In this document: piece by piece, positions 8,559 through 16,896 of the stretch
How the letters are laid out: each line of letters starts with the position of its first letter
How positions within the stretch are numbered: the stretch's first letter is position 1
Assembly: GCF_029625215.1 (NCBI RefSeq)
Contig: NZ_CP121197.1
Location: forward strand, 3,410,001-3,474,000
Length of the DNA: 64,000 nt
Source: Aurantibacillus circumpalustris
GTDB taxonomy: Bacteria > Bacteroidota > Bacteroidia > B-17B0 > Aurantibacillaceae
Direction of reading: 5' to 3'
Notes under the pieces: model-generated
What the model was told of the DNA's origin: nothing
Database searches by the model: none
Seen by the model: the letters and a program-made list of their open reading frames with translations, nothing else
Program-made: the position numbers and the translations under genes

Positions 8559-9509
8559 TTAAACCGACAAGCTTGCCAACTGTTTTATATTTTCAATAAA
8601 TTCCGAGTATATTTCGTTTACAATATCAGCTGCAGGTATAATTTCTTTAATACCTGCGCTTATCTGTCCAATTTCTAATTCACCTTCATCAAGATCACCT
8701 TCAAACATTCCTTTTTTCGATCTTGCTCTACCTAGCAAAGTATTGAGTTCATCAGCATTTGCGCCACGTTTTTCCGCATCTTGAACGTCATTAAAAAATT
8801 TGTTTTTTATCAAACGAACAGGTGTTAATTGTTTTAACGTTAATAACGTGTCTCCTTCATTTGCTTTCACAACAGCTTCCTTAAAATTAGTATGTCCGCT
8901 ACTCTCGATGCTTGTTACAAAGCGACTACCGACTTGCACTCCCTCTGCCCCAAGTGCAAATGCTGCAGCCATTTGACTTCCAAAGCCAATTCCACCAGCG
9001 GCAATGAGAGGAAGTTTTACAGATTTTTTTATTAATGGGATTAAAACCATTGTTGTGCTTTCTTCGCGACCATTATGCCCACCAGCTTCAAAACCTTCTG
9101 CAACAATGGCATCAACTCCTGCCTCTTCACATTTTAAAGCGAACTTAAGTGCGCTTACAACATGTACAACCGTAATACCGTGCTTTTTAAGTTCATTGGT
9201 CCAGGTTTTTGGATTCCCTGCACTCGTAAATACAATCTTAACTCCTTCGTCAATAATAACTTTTATGTGTTCCTCAATGTTAGGATAAAGTAAAGGTACA
9301 TTCACTCCAAAAGGTTTTGAAGTGGCTGCTTTGCATTTTTGAATATGCGTTCTAAGGACCTCTGGATACATGCTCCCTGAGCCGATAAGACCCAAACCGC
9401 CGGCATTACTTACTGCACTTGCTAATTCCCAGCCACTGCACCAGATCATACCGGCTTGAATAATTGGCTTTTCAATCTTAAACAATTCACAAATGCGATT
9501 ATTTTTCAT
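8559..9509 (-). CDS. Nitronate monooxygenase / FabK-like FMN enzyme
   Basis: The 316-residue TIM-barrel flavoprotein has the family pattern IEKPIIQAGMIWCSGWELA at the start, an AEGFEAGGHNG loop with the conserved His (about residues 137-147), and the FMN phosphate-binding AAGGIGFGSQMAAAFALGAEGV region. These features are shared by 2-nitropropane dioxygenases (nitronate monooxygenases) and enoyl-ACP reductase II (FabK); I cannot separate the two by eye. It stands alone, divergent from the outer-membrane gene at 9640. Confidence 0.85.
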   Translation of the reverse strand: MKNNRICELFKIEKPIIQAGMIWCSGWELASAVSNAGGLGLIGSGSMYPEVLRTHIQKCKAATSKPFGVNVPLLYPNIEEHIKVIIDEGVKIVFTSAGNPKTWTNELKKHGITVVHVVSALKFALKCEEAGVDAIVAEGFEAGGHNGREESTTMVLIPLIKKSVKLPLIAAGGIGFGSQMAAAFALGAEGVQVGSRFVTSIESSGHTNFKEAVVKANEGDTLLTLKQLTPVRLIKNKFFNDVQDAEKRGANADELNTLLGRARSKKGMFEGDLDEGELEIGQISAGIKEIIPAADIVNEIYSEFIENIKQLASLSV

Positions 9510-9603
9510 ATTGAACTCTTGACTAATTCGGCTGAAATTAAGACTTTTTACTTTAAAACATTAAAAAACACCCATTTTATTTAAAAAAGCCGTTATTTTT
9601 TTT

Positions 9604-9611
9604 TATATTTG
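9604..9611 (+). promoter_or_regulatory. Putative -7 box TATATTTG upstream of outer-membrane gene
   Basis: TATATTTG matches TAnnTTTG and lies 28 bases before the ATG at 9640. No clear TTG -33 element is seen; the upstream tract is A/T-rich. Confidence 0.42.
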
Positions 9612-9639
9612 AAACTGCTTTAACCCCTTTTAATACGAA

Positions 9640-10557
9640 ATGAAATCTTATATAATTCTCTTGTTTTCAATTTGCACTCTGTCCCTTCAGTCACAATGGT
9701 TGTGGGATTTCGGTGTAAATGTTTCTGCTGCCAATTATCTTGGAGACATTGGTGGTGGTTCTGGAACACGCCGTGGTTTTGTGTCAGATCTTAAACTGGC
9801 AAAAACACGATGGAATTTTGGTGGGTTTGTACGCTATAAATGGAGACCGAAAATTTCTTTAAAATTAGCCGTTGATTATTTAAGACTTGAAGGCGATGAT
9901 AAACTTTCTTCAAATCCAGGAAGGCGGTTTAGAAATTTCAATTTTAGAAATGATATTTATGATGTGGGTTTCACTGGTGAATATTTTTTCTACGAAAACA
10001 ATGACATTGGAAACACTTATCGTTACCGTAATGGATTTAGAGCGTATATATTTGCCGGAGTAGGTGGCTTCTTTTCGAATCCGAAAACATACTATAAAGG
10101 AGAATGGGTTGCTCTTCAGCCATTAGCCACAGAAGGTTTTCAGTATAGATCATTCGTTATGAATATTCCAATGGGTGTTGGTTTTTATTTTACTCTTAAT
10201 AAAAAGAATAGAATTGGGTTTGAAATTAACTATCGAAAAACATTTACAGATTATATAGACGATATCAGCGGTAATTATCCAGATAAGGCTCCGACAGATT
10301 ACGACCCAGGAATAATTTTAAGAACACCTGAATTAAAAGAAACAGATCCAGCTCTATACGATAGTAACCCAAGCGCAGTTAGTTCACATAATTTTGGTGG
10401 CTATAAAAGAGGAGATAGTCAACATAAAGACTCTTATTTAACAATGGGTTTATCTTATAGTTATGTTTTACGAGGAAAAAGCAGTTTTTATAGAACAAAA
10501 AGCGGCGGGTTCTTTAGCAAAAAACGTAAAATGCGTAAGATCAGAGCTAAATTCTAA
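9640..10557 (+). CDS. Outer-membrane beta-barrel protein (DUF6089/PorT-like)
   Basis: The 305-residue protein has a signal peptide (MKSYIILLFSICTLSLQSQ) followed by alternating aromatic/polar strands typical of an outer-membrane barrel. The N-terminal WLWDFGVNVSAANYLGDIGG segment resembles the DUF6089 family common in Bacteroidota, whose function is not established. The last 15 residues are very basic (KKRKMRKIRAKF), unusual for a barrel end. A strong hairpin terminator follows the stop. Confidence 0.72.
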   Translation: MKSYIILLFSICTLSLQSQWLWDFGVNVSAANYLGDIGGGSGTRRGFVSDLKLAKTRWNFGGFVRYKWRPKISLKLAVDYLRLEGDDKLSSNPGRRFRNFNFRNDIYDVGFTGEYFFYENNDIGNTYRYRNGFRAYIFAGVGGFFSNPKTYYKGEWVALQPLATEGFQYRSFVMNIPMGVGFYFTLNKKNRIGFEINYRKTFTDYIDDISGNYPDKAPTDYDPGIILRTPELKETDPALYDSNPSAVSSHNFGGYKRGDSQHKDSYLTMGLSYSYVLRGKSSFYRTKSGGFFSKKRKMRKIRAKF

Positions 10558-10572
10558 TGTCATTTTTTATTG

Positions 10573-10605
10573 AAAAAAATCCCAAACAAAATTTGGGATT
10601 TTTTA
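10573..10605 (+). terminator. Rho-independent terminator after the outer-membrane gene
   Basis: A perfect 13-bp inverted repeat (AAAAAATCCCAAA / TTTGGGATTTTTT) with a 5-base loop begins about 16 bases after the stop at 10557 and ends in a T run. Confidence 0.85.
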
Positions 10606-10630
10606 ATTTCCTATTCCATCATAAACTATT

Positions 10631-10638
10631 TATCTTTA
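10631..10638 (+). promoter_or_regulatory. Putative -7 box TATCTTTA for the DUF1573 gene
   Basis: TATCTTTA matches TAnnTTTG except for the last base and lies just after the preceding terminator and 8 bases before the ATG at 10647. This implies a nearly leaderless message and supports that start. Confidence 0.35.
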
Positions 10639-10646
10639 CCGCCATT

Positions 10647-11105
10647 ATGAACAAATTAATTATAAGCTTATCTCTATTAACACTTTTGTCGTGCGGTAAC
10701 AAAAACGATGATGGTGGTATGGATACTGACATGATTACAAATTCCGAGAGCGCAAATGGAGCTTCAAAAGACGAACTTCCTGAAATTAAATTTACTGAGG
10801 AAGTATTTGATTTTGGTAAAATTACCCAAGGAGAAAAAGTTAGTCATTCGTTTACTTTTACAAACATTGGCAAAAAAAACCTTATCATTAGTGGTGCAAG
10901 TGGAAGCTGTGGTTGCACGGTTCCTGAATGGCCAAAAGAACCCATTAAACCAGGACAACAAGGCGTGATTGACGTGGTTTTTAGTAGTGAAGGAAAAAGT
11001 GGTATGCAAGAAAAAACAGTAACAGTAGTTACTAACTGCGAACCAGCAACACGTGTCATCAGGATTAAAACAGAAATTATTGTTCCTGAAGAAATGCCTA
11101 AGTAG
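10647..11105 (+). CDS. DUF1573-family lipoprotein
   Basis: The 152-residue protein has a lipoprotein signal (MNKLIISLSLLTLLSCGN, lipobox LLSC) and then a DUF1573 domain: EEVFDFGKITQGEKVSHSF, followed by GSCGCTVPEWPKEPIKPGQ and DVVFSSEGKSG. The fold is an Ig-like (ASH/MSP-type) beta-sandwich and the role is unknown. The frame is open upstream to 10557, but that extension overlaps the previous gene's terminator; ATG at 10647 gives the signal peptide directly. The yajC gene follows 40 bases later. Confidence 0.88.
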   Translation: MNKLIISLSLLTLLSCGNKNDDGGMDTDMITNSESANGASKDELPEIKFTEEVFDFGKITQGEKVSHSFTFTNIGKKNLIISGASGSCGCTVPEWPKEPIKPGQQGVIDVVFSSEGKSGMQEKTVTVVTNCEPATRVIRIKTEIIVPEEMPK

Positions 11106-11145
11106 TTTTTATAAATAATATCTAAACAAATAAACAAAAACAAAA

Positions 11146-11475
11146 ATGAATCAATTATTAATTTTAATGGCGGGCGGATCTCAACAAGGTCAAGGTGGAA
11201 TTATGTCTTTTTTACCTCTCATAGCAATCGTAGTCGTATTTTATTTCTTTATGATACGTCCTCAAATGAAAAAGGCAAAAGATCAAAAAAAATACATTGA
11301 AGCATTAAAAAAGGGAGATAAAATCTTAACCATTGGTGGAATTTATGGTAAAATTGTTGAAGTAAAAGAAGATGCTACTATCATTATGGAAGTAGAAGAT
11401 GGCACAAAAATGAAAATCTCTAAAAATGCTGTTTCTAATGATGCTTCACTTGCACTAAATGAAACTAAATTATAA
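11146..11475 (+). CDS. yajC: Preprotein translocase subunit YajC
   Basis: The 109-residue protein shows the single YajC membrane segment (LPLIAIVVVFYFFMIRPQMK) followed by the conserved cytoplasmic KKYIEALKKGDKILTIGGIYGKIVEVKED region. YajC associates with SecDF and aids the Sec translocase. Length is normal. It precedes the YbbR-like gene with only 2 bases between, so they form an operon with coaE. Confidence 0.95.
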   Translation: MNQLLILMAGGSQQGQGGIMSFLPLIAIVVVFYFFMIRPQMKKAKDQKKYIEALKKGDKILTIGGIYGKIVEVKEDATIIMEVEDGTKMKISKNAVSNDASLALNETKL

Positions 11476-11477
11476 GG

Positions 11478-12440
11478 TTGAATACAACTAATACAAAATA
11501 CTCATCCGACAAAAAAAAGCCTGGCAAAACCAAGGCTTTTTTTATTTGCTTACTAATAGCATCTTTTCTTTGGTTGGTACATTCGTTGAATACTGTATAC
11601 ACTTACAATTTAAAAATTCCAGTAACATTTAAAAATCAGCCAGAGAATAAAAAGCCTCTTTTTCAAATCCCTGAACAGCTCTCGCTTGATGTGAAAGCAA
11701 GCGGTCTTAAGCTAGTTATGATACTACTTAATAAGCCTTTTAAAGTGCTTGAGATTGATTTTAACGGTCTAAAGTCAGTTAACAGAGATCAAAACTATGT
11801 TCTTTCCACATCACACCTGAATTTTAAAAGTATTTTTAAATTTGAAACACAAGTAAAACACATTAGTCCCGACACCTTGTATTTTTCGGAAAAACACGGC
11901 TATCAAAAAAATGTCCCTGTAAAGGTTCCACTTTATCTTAAATGTAAAGAAGGTTACGGTTATAAAAAGCCGTCCATTAACCCCGCTTTTGTTACTTTAT
12001 GGGGAGATAGCAGCTTGATTAGTGATATTGATACAATTTATACGCAAGCGTTAACGCTAAGCGATTTGGATAAAAGTGTGGACACTCAGCTCGAATTGTT
12101 AAAACCAAATCAACAAGTATTCACGAGTTCAAGCGAAGCAAACGTATTTATAAATGTTGCCAAGCTTATTGAACAGACCATTAATCTGCCGGTGAACGAT
12201 ATTCATACTTCTGTAAAACATAGAGTTAATATTTTTCCATCAACCGTGAAAGTGAAATTTACCGCTATTCAAAATTCGTACAACGCTGAGGATAGCACTA
12301 TTTTTAAAGCCACAATTGATAGTGAAAAAATAAATCAGGCTACAAAGAAGTGTCCTGTTTTTCTAAGCACATTCCCAGGCAATGTTACTATTATGAGCAT
12401 TGAACCACAAGAAGTTGAAATTTTAATTTTTAAAAAATAA
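11478..12440 (+). CDS. YbbR-like membrane-anchored protein
   Basis: The 320-residue protein has a cytoplasmic basic start, one membrane segment (AFFICLLIASFLWLVHSLNT, about residues 19-38), and then beta-rich repeats resembling YbbR/CdaR domains, as in LKIPVTFKN and VPVKVPLYLK. In Firmicutes CdaR regulates the CdaA diadenylate cyclase; no cyclase gene is present here, so that role is not implied. The only plausible start is TTG at 11478. The stop overlaps the coaE start (TAATG). Confidence 0.75.
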   Translation: MNTTNTKYSSDKKKPGKTKAFFICLLIASFLWLVHSLNTVYTYNLKIPVTFKNQPENKKPLFQIPEQLSLDVKASGLKLVMILLNKPFKVLEIDFNGLKSVNRDQNYVLSTSHLNFKSIFKFETQVKHISPDTLYFSEKHGYQKNVPVKVPLYLKCKEGYGYKKPSINPAFVTLWGDSSLISDIDTIYTQALTLSDLDKSVDTQLELLKPNQQVFTSSSEANVFINVAKLIEQTINLPVNDIHTSVKHRVNIFPSTVKVKFTAIQNSYNAEDSTIFKATIDSEKINQATKKCPVFLSTFPGNVTIMSIEPQEVEILIFKK

Positions 12441-13030
12441 TGGTTGCAGGTTTAACAGGAGGAATTGGAAGTGGTAAAACTACAGTTGCTAAACTGTTTG
12501 AACTGCTCGGCTGTGCTGTATTTGAAAGTGACGAAGTTGCACGCTCAGTTTATTATCAACCAGAAATAAAATCAAAGGTCATTCAACTCTTAGGCCCTGA
12601 AAGTTATTCTTCGGACACCTGCATTGATAAAAAATTCATAAGTACAAAAATATTTTCAGATACAGATTTGTTACAACAGCTAAACGCCATTATTCATCCG
12701 GCTGTTATTGCTAAATCAAAACAGTTTATAGCAGAACATCCAAATAAATTAATAATTAAAGAAACTGCTTTACTTTTCGAAGCTCACCTTGAAAAGGATG
12801 TGGACAAAATTATTTTAGTAGTTGCCAAAGATGAAACGCGTATTAAACGTGTCATGCAACGTGACGGACTTACTCATGAGGAAGTAGAGAAAAAAATTAA
12901 AAGTCAGTTACCGCAGTCTGAAAAAATTAAAAAAGCTGATTTTATTATTTATAACGACGAAACAGAATTGGTCATTCCTCAGGTAATTAAAATTTATAAG
13001 GCTTTAAATGAATTACCCCGCCGTAGATAA
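12440..13030 (+). CDS. coaE: Dephospho-CoA kinase
   Basis: The 196-residue protein has the P-loop GLTGGIGSGKTTV (residues 4-16), the SDEVAR motif (Asp31) and the lid region ETRIKRVMQRDGLTHEEV, all diagnostic of CoaE, which phosphorylates dephospho-CoA to CoA in the last step of the pathway. It shares a TAATG overlap with the YbbR-like gene. The preceding enzyme, CoaD, is encoded as a fusion at 6298-7254. Confidence 0.96.
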   Translation: MVAGLTGGIGSGKTTVAKLFELLGCAVFESDEVARSVYYQPEIKSKVIQLLGPESYSSDTCIDKKFISTKIFSDTDLLQQLNAIIHPAVIAKSKQFIAEHPNKLIIKETALLFEAHLEKDVDKIILVVAKDETRIKRVMQRDGLTHEEVEKKIKSQLPQSEKIKKADFIIYNDETELVIPQVIKIYKALNELPRRR

Positions 13031-13126
13031 CGTGGGTAGCAATGAATCTAATCGCGCACATAGAAATAAAATTTTAAACTTTTGCTTTGTGAAAATTAGT
13101 GTAATTGGTGGTGAACAAAAAAACAA

Positions 13127-13543
13127 ATGCTTAGAAAAGATTACATACAAAGGCAGTTTGAAGAGTTTGGCAAAGCATTGGCATTACTCTTAAATTTAAA
13201 ACTCAATAAAAACTGGGAAGTCTTTGAAAAAGAAATGGCTGAAGCGTTTAAAAAATTCACGTCCTTCGAACTTGATAAAATAGAAGGTTTGAGTGAAGAA
13301 GCATTCAATCACGAAATCACAGGTACTCCCACCCTACTCTACGATCAAAAAAAAATACTTGCTAATCTTTTATTTGAAAAAATGAACGTTTATCAAGAAA
13401 GAAATGAAACCGAAAAATATCTGGCAACCAAAACTAAATGCCAAATTATTTATCAAAATTTAAGTGAAGACCTCACTCAAAACGAATACGATTTAGAGGT
13501 GCATTACCGTGTTGAGTTTCTGAGGAATTTAAACACGGAGTAA
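13127..13543 (+). CDS. Conserved hypothetical helical protein
   Basis: I do not recognise the family with certainty. The 138-residue protein is soluble, charged and probably all-helical. Its start, MLRKDYIQRQFEEFGKALAL, resembles the first helix of DUF6483 proteins. It has no signal peptide. It lies 96 bases after coaE on the same strand and is followed by a CACAGAG-type repeat and a bidirectional terminator. Confidence 0.6.
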   Translation: MLRKDYIQRQFEEFGKALALLLNLKLNKNWEVFEKEMAEAFKKFTSFELDKIEGLSEEAFNHEITGTPTLLYDQKKILANLLFEKMNVYQERNETEKYLATKTKCQIIYQNLSEDLTQNEYDLEVHYRVEFLRNLNTE

Positions 13544-13567
13544 CAGAGACACAGGGGCGCAGAGGGT
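13531..13567 (+). repeat. CACAGAG-family dispersed repeat, copy 1
   Basis: The tract reads ACACGGAGTAACAGAG then ACACAGGGGCGCAGAG, overlapping the 3' end of the preceding gene. Related tracts flank the cytochrome c gene near 43.1-43.3 kb. Such (A)CACAGAG tandem motifs occur between genes in many bacterial genomes. Confidence 0.6.
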
Positions 13568-13650
13568 ATTTATCAGGTATTCAACTGAGTAGTTCTTCAG
13601 ATTATCAATGGCATTTTCATGCTATAAGAAACTCAAAATACAAGCAACAA

Positions 13651-13680
13651 AAAACCCCGCCTTTTGCAAGACGGGGTTTT
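13651..13680. terminator. Bidirectional terminator between convergent genes
   Basis: A hairpin AAAACCCCG ... CGGGGTTTT with an inner CTT/AAG pairing separates the plus-strand gene ending at 13543 from the minus-strand gene ending at 13698. It has A and T runs on both sides, so it can serve both strands. Confidence 0.8.
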
Positions 13681-13697
13681 GATTTACAAAAATGAGT

Positions 13698-14795
13698 TTA
13701 GTTTACTTTCACTAATTCAATTTCAAAAATTAAATCGCTTTTTGGTGGAATAACTCCTGATGGATGTCCGTTCGCACCATAAGCAATATCATAAGGAATA
13801 TAAAAAGTTGCTTTTCCACCTGGTTTCATTAATTGAAGACCTTCTGTCCAACCTTTAATTACTTGATTTAAACCAAACGTGATAGGTTCTTTTCCGAAGT
13901 TGCCATCAAATTCTTTTCCACTAGTAAATGTTCCTTTATAAAATACAGTCACTTGATCAGTTGCTTTTGGTGATGCCCCCGCCCCTTCTTTTTCGATAAT
14001 ATATTTTAAACCTGAAGCGGTTGTTTTAGCATTGGCGAATCTTTTTAAGGCTTCTGCATTTGCAATAGCTCTGGCTTCTTCTTCCGCTTTAGCTTTTGCT
14101 GCTGCTTTTGCTCCAACATTTCCTTTTTCAAATTCAAACACTTTTACGGCGTCAAAAGCTTCTGCCTCTTTTCCCTTTCTTAAAATAGTAACGTGTAACA
14201 TGCTTTGATCGACATTCGGACGATCGCCACCATCACGTGGAGAACCTGCGATAGAATCCACTACTTCAATTCCTTGCACTACATTTCCAAAAATATTGTA
14301 ACTCAAAGGCAGTCCGTAATCTTTGTGCATGATGAAAAACTGACTTCCGTTTGTATTTGGTCCAGAATTTGCCATTGCCAAAACACCGCGCTTGTACCCA
14401 TTTTTACCTAGTTCATTTGTTGGATCAAGTTCGTCAGGGAAGCCATAACCTGGATTTCCAGTTCCATTTCCAAGTGGACAGCCACCTTGAATCATAAAAC
14501 CTGGAATAATCCGGTGGAATTTTAAGCCATCAAAATAAGGAACACCATCTCCTTTTTTATCATTTTTCATTTTACCTTCCGACAAAGCCACGAAATTTGC
14601 TACTGTCATTGGAGATTGCTTATAGTCTAAGAAAGCAAACACAGTACCCCTGTTGGTCTCAATTTTAGCGTAAATACCATCAGCTTGTTTGTCTAAAAAT
14701 TCTTTATCTATCTTATTCGGCTTTTCTTTCTTTTGAGCGTCTGCTCCAATATTTAGAACCGTGAGAGCAGAAAATAATAAAAATAGTTTTTTCAT
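13698..14795 (-). CDS. Exported cyclophilin-FKBP dual peptidyl-prolyl isomerase
   Basis: The 365-residue protein begins with a cleavable signal peptide (MKKLFLLFSALTVLNIGADA). A cyclophilin domain follows (about residues 40-210), with FHRIIPGFMIQGG, the catalytic Arg in that motif, and NGSQFFI. A charged Ala/Lys/Glu-rich helical linker ([18 protein letters not shown]) leads into a C-terminal FKBP domain (about 255-365: [34 protein letters not shown]). Both domains have their core catalytic residues, so the protein should isomerise Xaa-Pro bonds in the periplasm. It is the last gene of a four-PPIase run and a close paralogue of the next gene. Confidence 0.93.
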   Translation of the reverse strand: MKKLFLLFSALTVLNIGADAQKKEKPNKIDKEFLDKQADGIYAKIETNRGTVFAFLDYKQSPMTVANFVALSEGKMKNDKKGDGVPYFDGLKFHRIIPGFMIQGGCPLGNGTGNPGYGFPDELDPTNELGKNGYKRGVLAMANSGPNTNGSQFFIMHKDYGLPLSYNIFGNVVQGIEVVDSIAGSPRDGGDRPNVDQSMLHVTILRKGKEAEAFDAVKVFEFEKGNVGAKAAAKAKAEEEARAIANAEALKRFANAKTTASGLKYIIEKEGAGASPKATDQVTVFYKGTFTSGKEFDGNFGKEPITFGLNQVIKGWTEGLQLMKPGGKATFYIPYDIAYGANGHPSGVIPPKSDLIFEIELVKVN

Positions 14796-14823
14796 TTTAT
14801 AAGTTTTTACGTTTTGGTTTATG

Positions 14824-15792
14824 TTAATTTACTTTCAATAATTCTACTTCAAAAATCAAATCACTTTTTGGGGGAATAACTCCGGGATATCCATCGGCAC
14901 CGTATGCAAGATTATAAGGAATATAGAATACAGATTTTCCACTTGGTTTCATTAACTGAAGACCTTCTGTCCAACCTGGAATAACTTGATTTAGTCCGAA
15001 AGAAATTGGCTGTTTTCCTAAATTACCGTCAAATTCAATACCATTAGTAAATGTGCCTCTATAAAAAACACTTACTTTATCGCTTGCTTTTGGTGATACT
15101 CCGGTACCTTCTTTTTCGATGATGTGCTTCAACCCCGATGCCGTTATTTCAGCTTTTTCAAATCTCTTTATAGCAGCAGTGTTTGCAATTTCTCTTGCGG
15201 CAGCCTCTTCCTTTGCTTTAGCCGCAGCTTTTGCACCCACATTTCCTTTTTCAAATTCGAATACTTTAGCAGCATCAAACGCCTCAGCGTCTTTTCCTTT
15301 TCTAAGAATTACCAATTTGTTAAGTGTGTCGTTACCGGCAATTTTATCCACAATATCTTGTCCTTGAATAACATTACCAAACACAGTGTGCTTGCCATCT
15401 AACCATGGAGTTTCAACATGGGTAATAAAAAATTGAGATCCGTTTGTTCCAGGTCCGGCATTTGCCATACTCAGAACTCCAGGCCCAGAATGCTTTAAGC
15501 TAGAATCAAATTCATCTGCAAATTTATACCCAGGATCTCCTGTGCCAGTCCCTAAAGGACAACCACCTTGTATCATAAAGTTCGGAATTACACGGTGAAA
15601 CTTTAAACCGTTGTAGTATCCTTCACCTTTTACTTTTGCTTTATTCTCAATTTGTCCTTCTGCCAAACCAACAAAATTAGCAACCGTCATAGGTGTTTTT
15701 TTGAACTCAAGAATGGTGTATATATCACCTTTGCTGGTTTCAAACTTAGCGTACATACCATCGGGTTGCTTATCCAAAAATTCTTTATCCAT
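14824..15792 (-). CDS. Cytoplasmic cyclophilin-FKBP dual peptidyl-prolyl isomerase
   Basis: The 322-residue protein has the same order as its downstream neighbour: cyclophilin ([32 protein letters not shown]), a charged helical linker, then FKBP ([34 protein letters not shown]). It starts directly at [19 protein letters not shown] with no signal peptide, so it is predicted to stay in the cytoplasm. The cyclophilin part keeps the tryptophan of the cyclosporin-binding WLDGKH motif, which the exported copy lacks. Tandem duplication followed by gain or loss of the signal explains the pair. Confidence 0.93.
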   Translation of the reverse strand: MDKEFLDKQPDGMYAKFETSKGDIYTILEFKKTPMTVANFVGLAEGQIENKAKVKGEGYYNGLKFHRVIPNFMIQGGCPLGTGTGDPGYKFADEFDSSLKHSGPGVLSMANAGPGTNGSQFFITHVETPWLDGKHTVFGNVIQGQDIVDKIAGNDTLNKLVILRKGKDAEAFDAAKVFEFEKGNVGAKAAAKAKEEAAAREIANTAAIKRFEKAEITASGLKHIIEKEGTGVSPKASDKVSVFYRGTFTNGIEFDGNLGKQPISFGLNQVIPGWTEGLQLMKPSGKSVFYIPYNLAYGADGYPGVIPPKSDLIFEVELLKVN

Positions 15793-15904
15793 TTTATTAC
15801 TTTCTTATTTTCTGCGTATTACCATTTCTATGGAGGCAAATATCACAGTGATTAAAAATTATATTTTTTCTCTGCTTTCTTCTAATACAAAAACATTGCC
15901 AATT

Positions 15905-16849
15905 TTAGTGCCCTGGTTCTGCTGGCATTTGTTGTGCACTTTGAGCTGGTGCAGCTTTAATGTCAAGTAATTCTACCTCAAATACTAAAGGAGAATAAGG
16001 AGGAATTCCTTGATTACCTTGAGGGCCATATCCAATTGCAGATGGAAGAACTAATTTTGCCTTTCCGCCTTTTTTCATCAATTGTAAACCTTCTGTCCAC
16101 CCTGGAATAACTTGATTTAAAGGGAATTCAACTGGTTCGCCACGTTCAACAGAACTATCAAAAACTTTTCCGTCAAGAAACATTCCTGTATAATGAACTT
16201 TAACAATGTCAGTTGCTTTAGGATTTTGACCTGAACCTTTTTTAGTCTCTACATAAATTAATCCAGAAGCTGTTGGTTTAGCAGCAATTTTATTATCGCT
16301 CAAATATTTGTCAAACGCTGGTTTTTCTTTTACCTGCATTTCCTGAGCTAAAGCATCACGTTCAGCTTTTTGTTTTTGTTGATTTTCTTCAATTTCTTTT
16401 GCAGTACGAATTTCCTTTATTTTAAACACACCTTTTAGAGATTCACCAGGACTAAAGCCTTTTGGTAATTCATTTTGTCCGTTTGTTTTTAAGAAAAAAG
16501 AATCGGCAGATACGATAAACGCCGCGCTATCACCTTTTGCCATCATCATCATACCGTCTTCAAAGCTACCAGCAAAAGAAGATTTTCTCATGGTAAATGT
16601 AACAGAACCTGTACCGTCTGAGCTTACACTTTTAGAATCTACAATGACTGAATCGTTTTTTTCTTTAGAAATCACGTAACTTATAATAATTCCATCACCA
16701 ACCTGAACTTTAGCGCCAGACTCATCGTGATTAAAAAATTTATAATGTAATCCGTTTTCAGATTTGGTGTATCCTTTAAACTTTGAATCGGAACAGGCGC
16801 CAAAAACGATTGTGATGGCTGCGGTTGCAAGTATTGCTGCTTTTTTCAT
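15905..16849 (-). CDS. FKBP-type peptidyl-prolyl isomerase lipoprotein
   Basis: The 314-residue protein has a lipoprotein signal (lipobox VFGAC, Cys19). A degenerate FKBP-like domain lies at about residues 25-150 (VQVGDGIIISYVISKEKND ... FEDGMMMMAKGDSAAFIV). A charged helical linker leads to a canonical C-terminal FKBP domain (about 195-300: [38 protein letters not shown]). It is probably anchored in the periplasm. The architecture resembles Mip/FkpA-like and GldI-like PPIases of Bacteroidota. It lies between another FKBP lipoprotein gene and the chimeric PPIases. Confidence 0.92.
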   Translation of the reverse strand: MKKAAILATAAITIVFGACSDSKFKGYTKSENGLHYKFFNHDESGAKVQVGDGIIISYVISKEKNDSVIVDSKSVSSDGTGSVTFTMRKSSFAGSFEDGMMMMAKGDSAAFIVSADSFFLKTNGQNELPKGFSPGESLKGVFKIKEIRTAKEIEENQQKQKAERDALAQEMQVKEKPAFDKYLSDNKIAAKPTASGLIYVETKKGSGQNPKATDIVKVHYTGMFLDGKVFDSSVERGEPVEFPLNQVIPGWTEGLQLMKKGGKAKLVLPSAIGYGPQGNQGIPPYSPLVFEVELLDIKAAPAQSAQQMPAEPGH

Positions 16850-16896
16850 TTATTTTTTTTGTTTCTAAATTTTGTACCTGAAATTACTCCACTTGT

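Noticed and set aside
10557-10646. Longer start for the DUF1573 lipoprotein
   Set aside because: It would translate through the hairpin terminator of the previous gene and bury the lipoprotein signal.
13008-13193. Small plus-strand frame between coaE and the 138-aa gene
   Set aside because: It overlaps both neighbours in another frame and its sequence has no protein-like pattern.
15119-15402. Plus-strand open frames opposite the cyclophilin-FKBP gene
   Set aside because: They are complements of the Ala/Lys/Glu-rich linker coding sequence; no independent coding signals.
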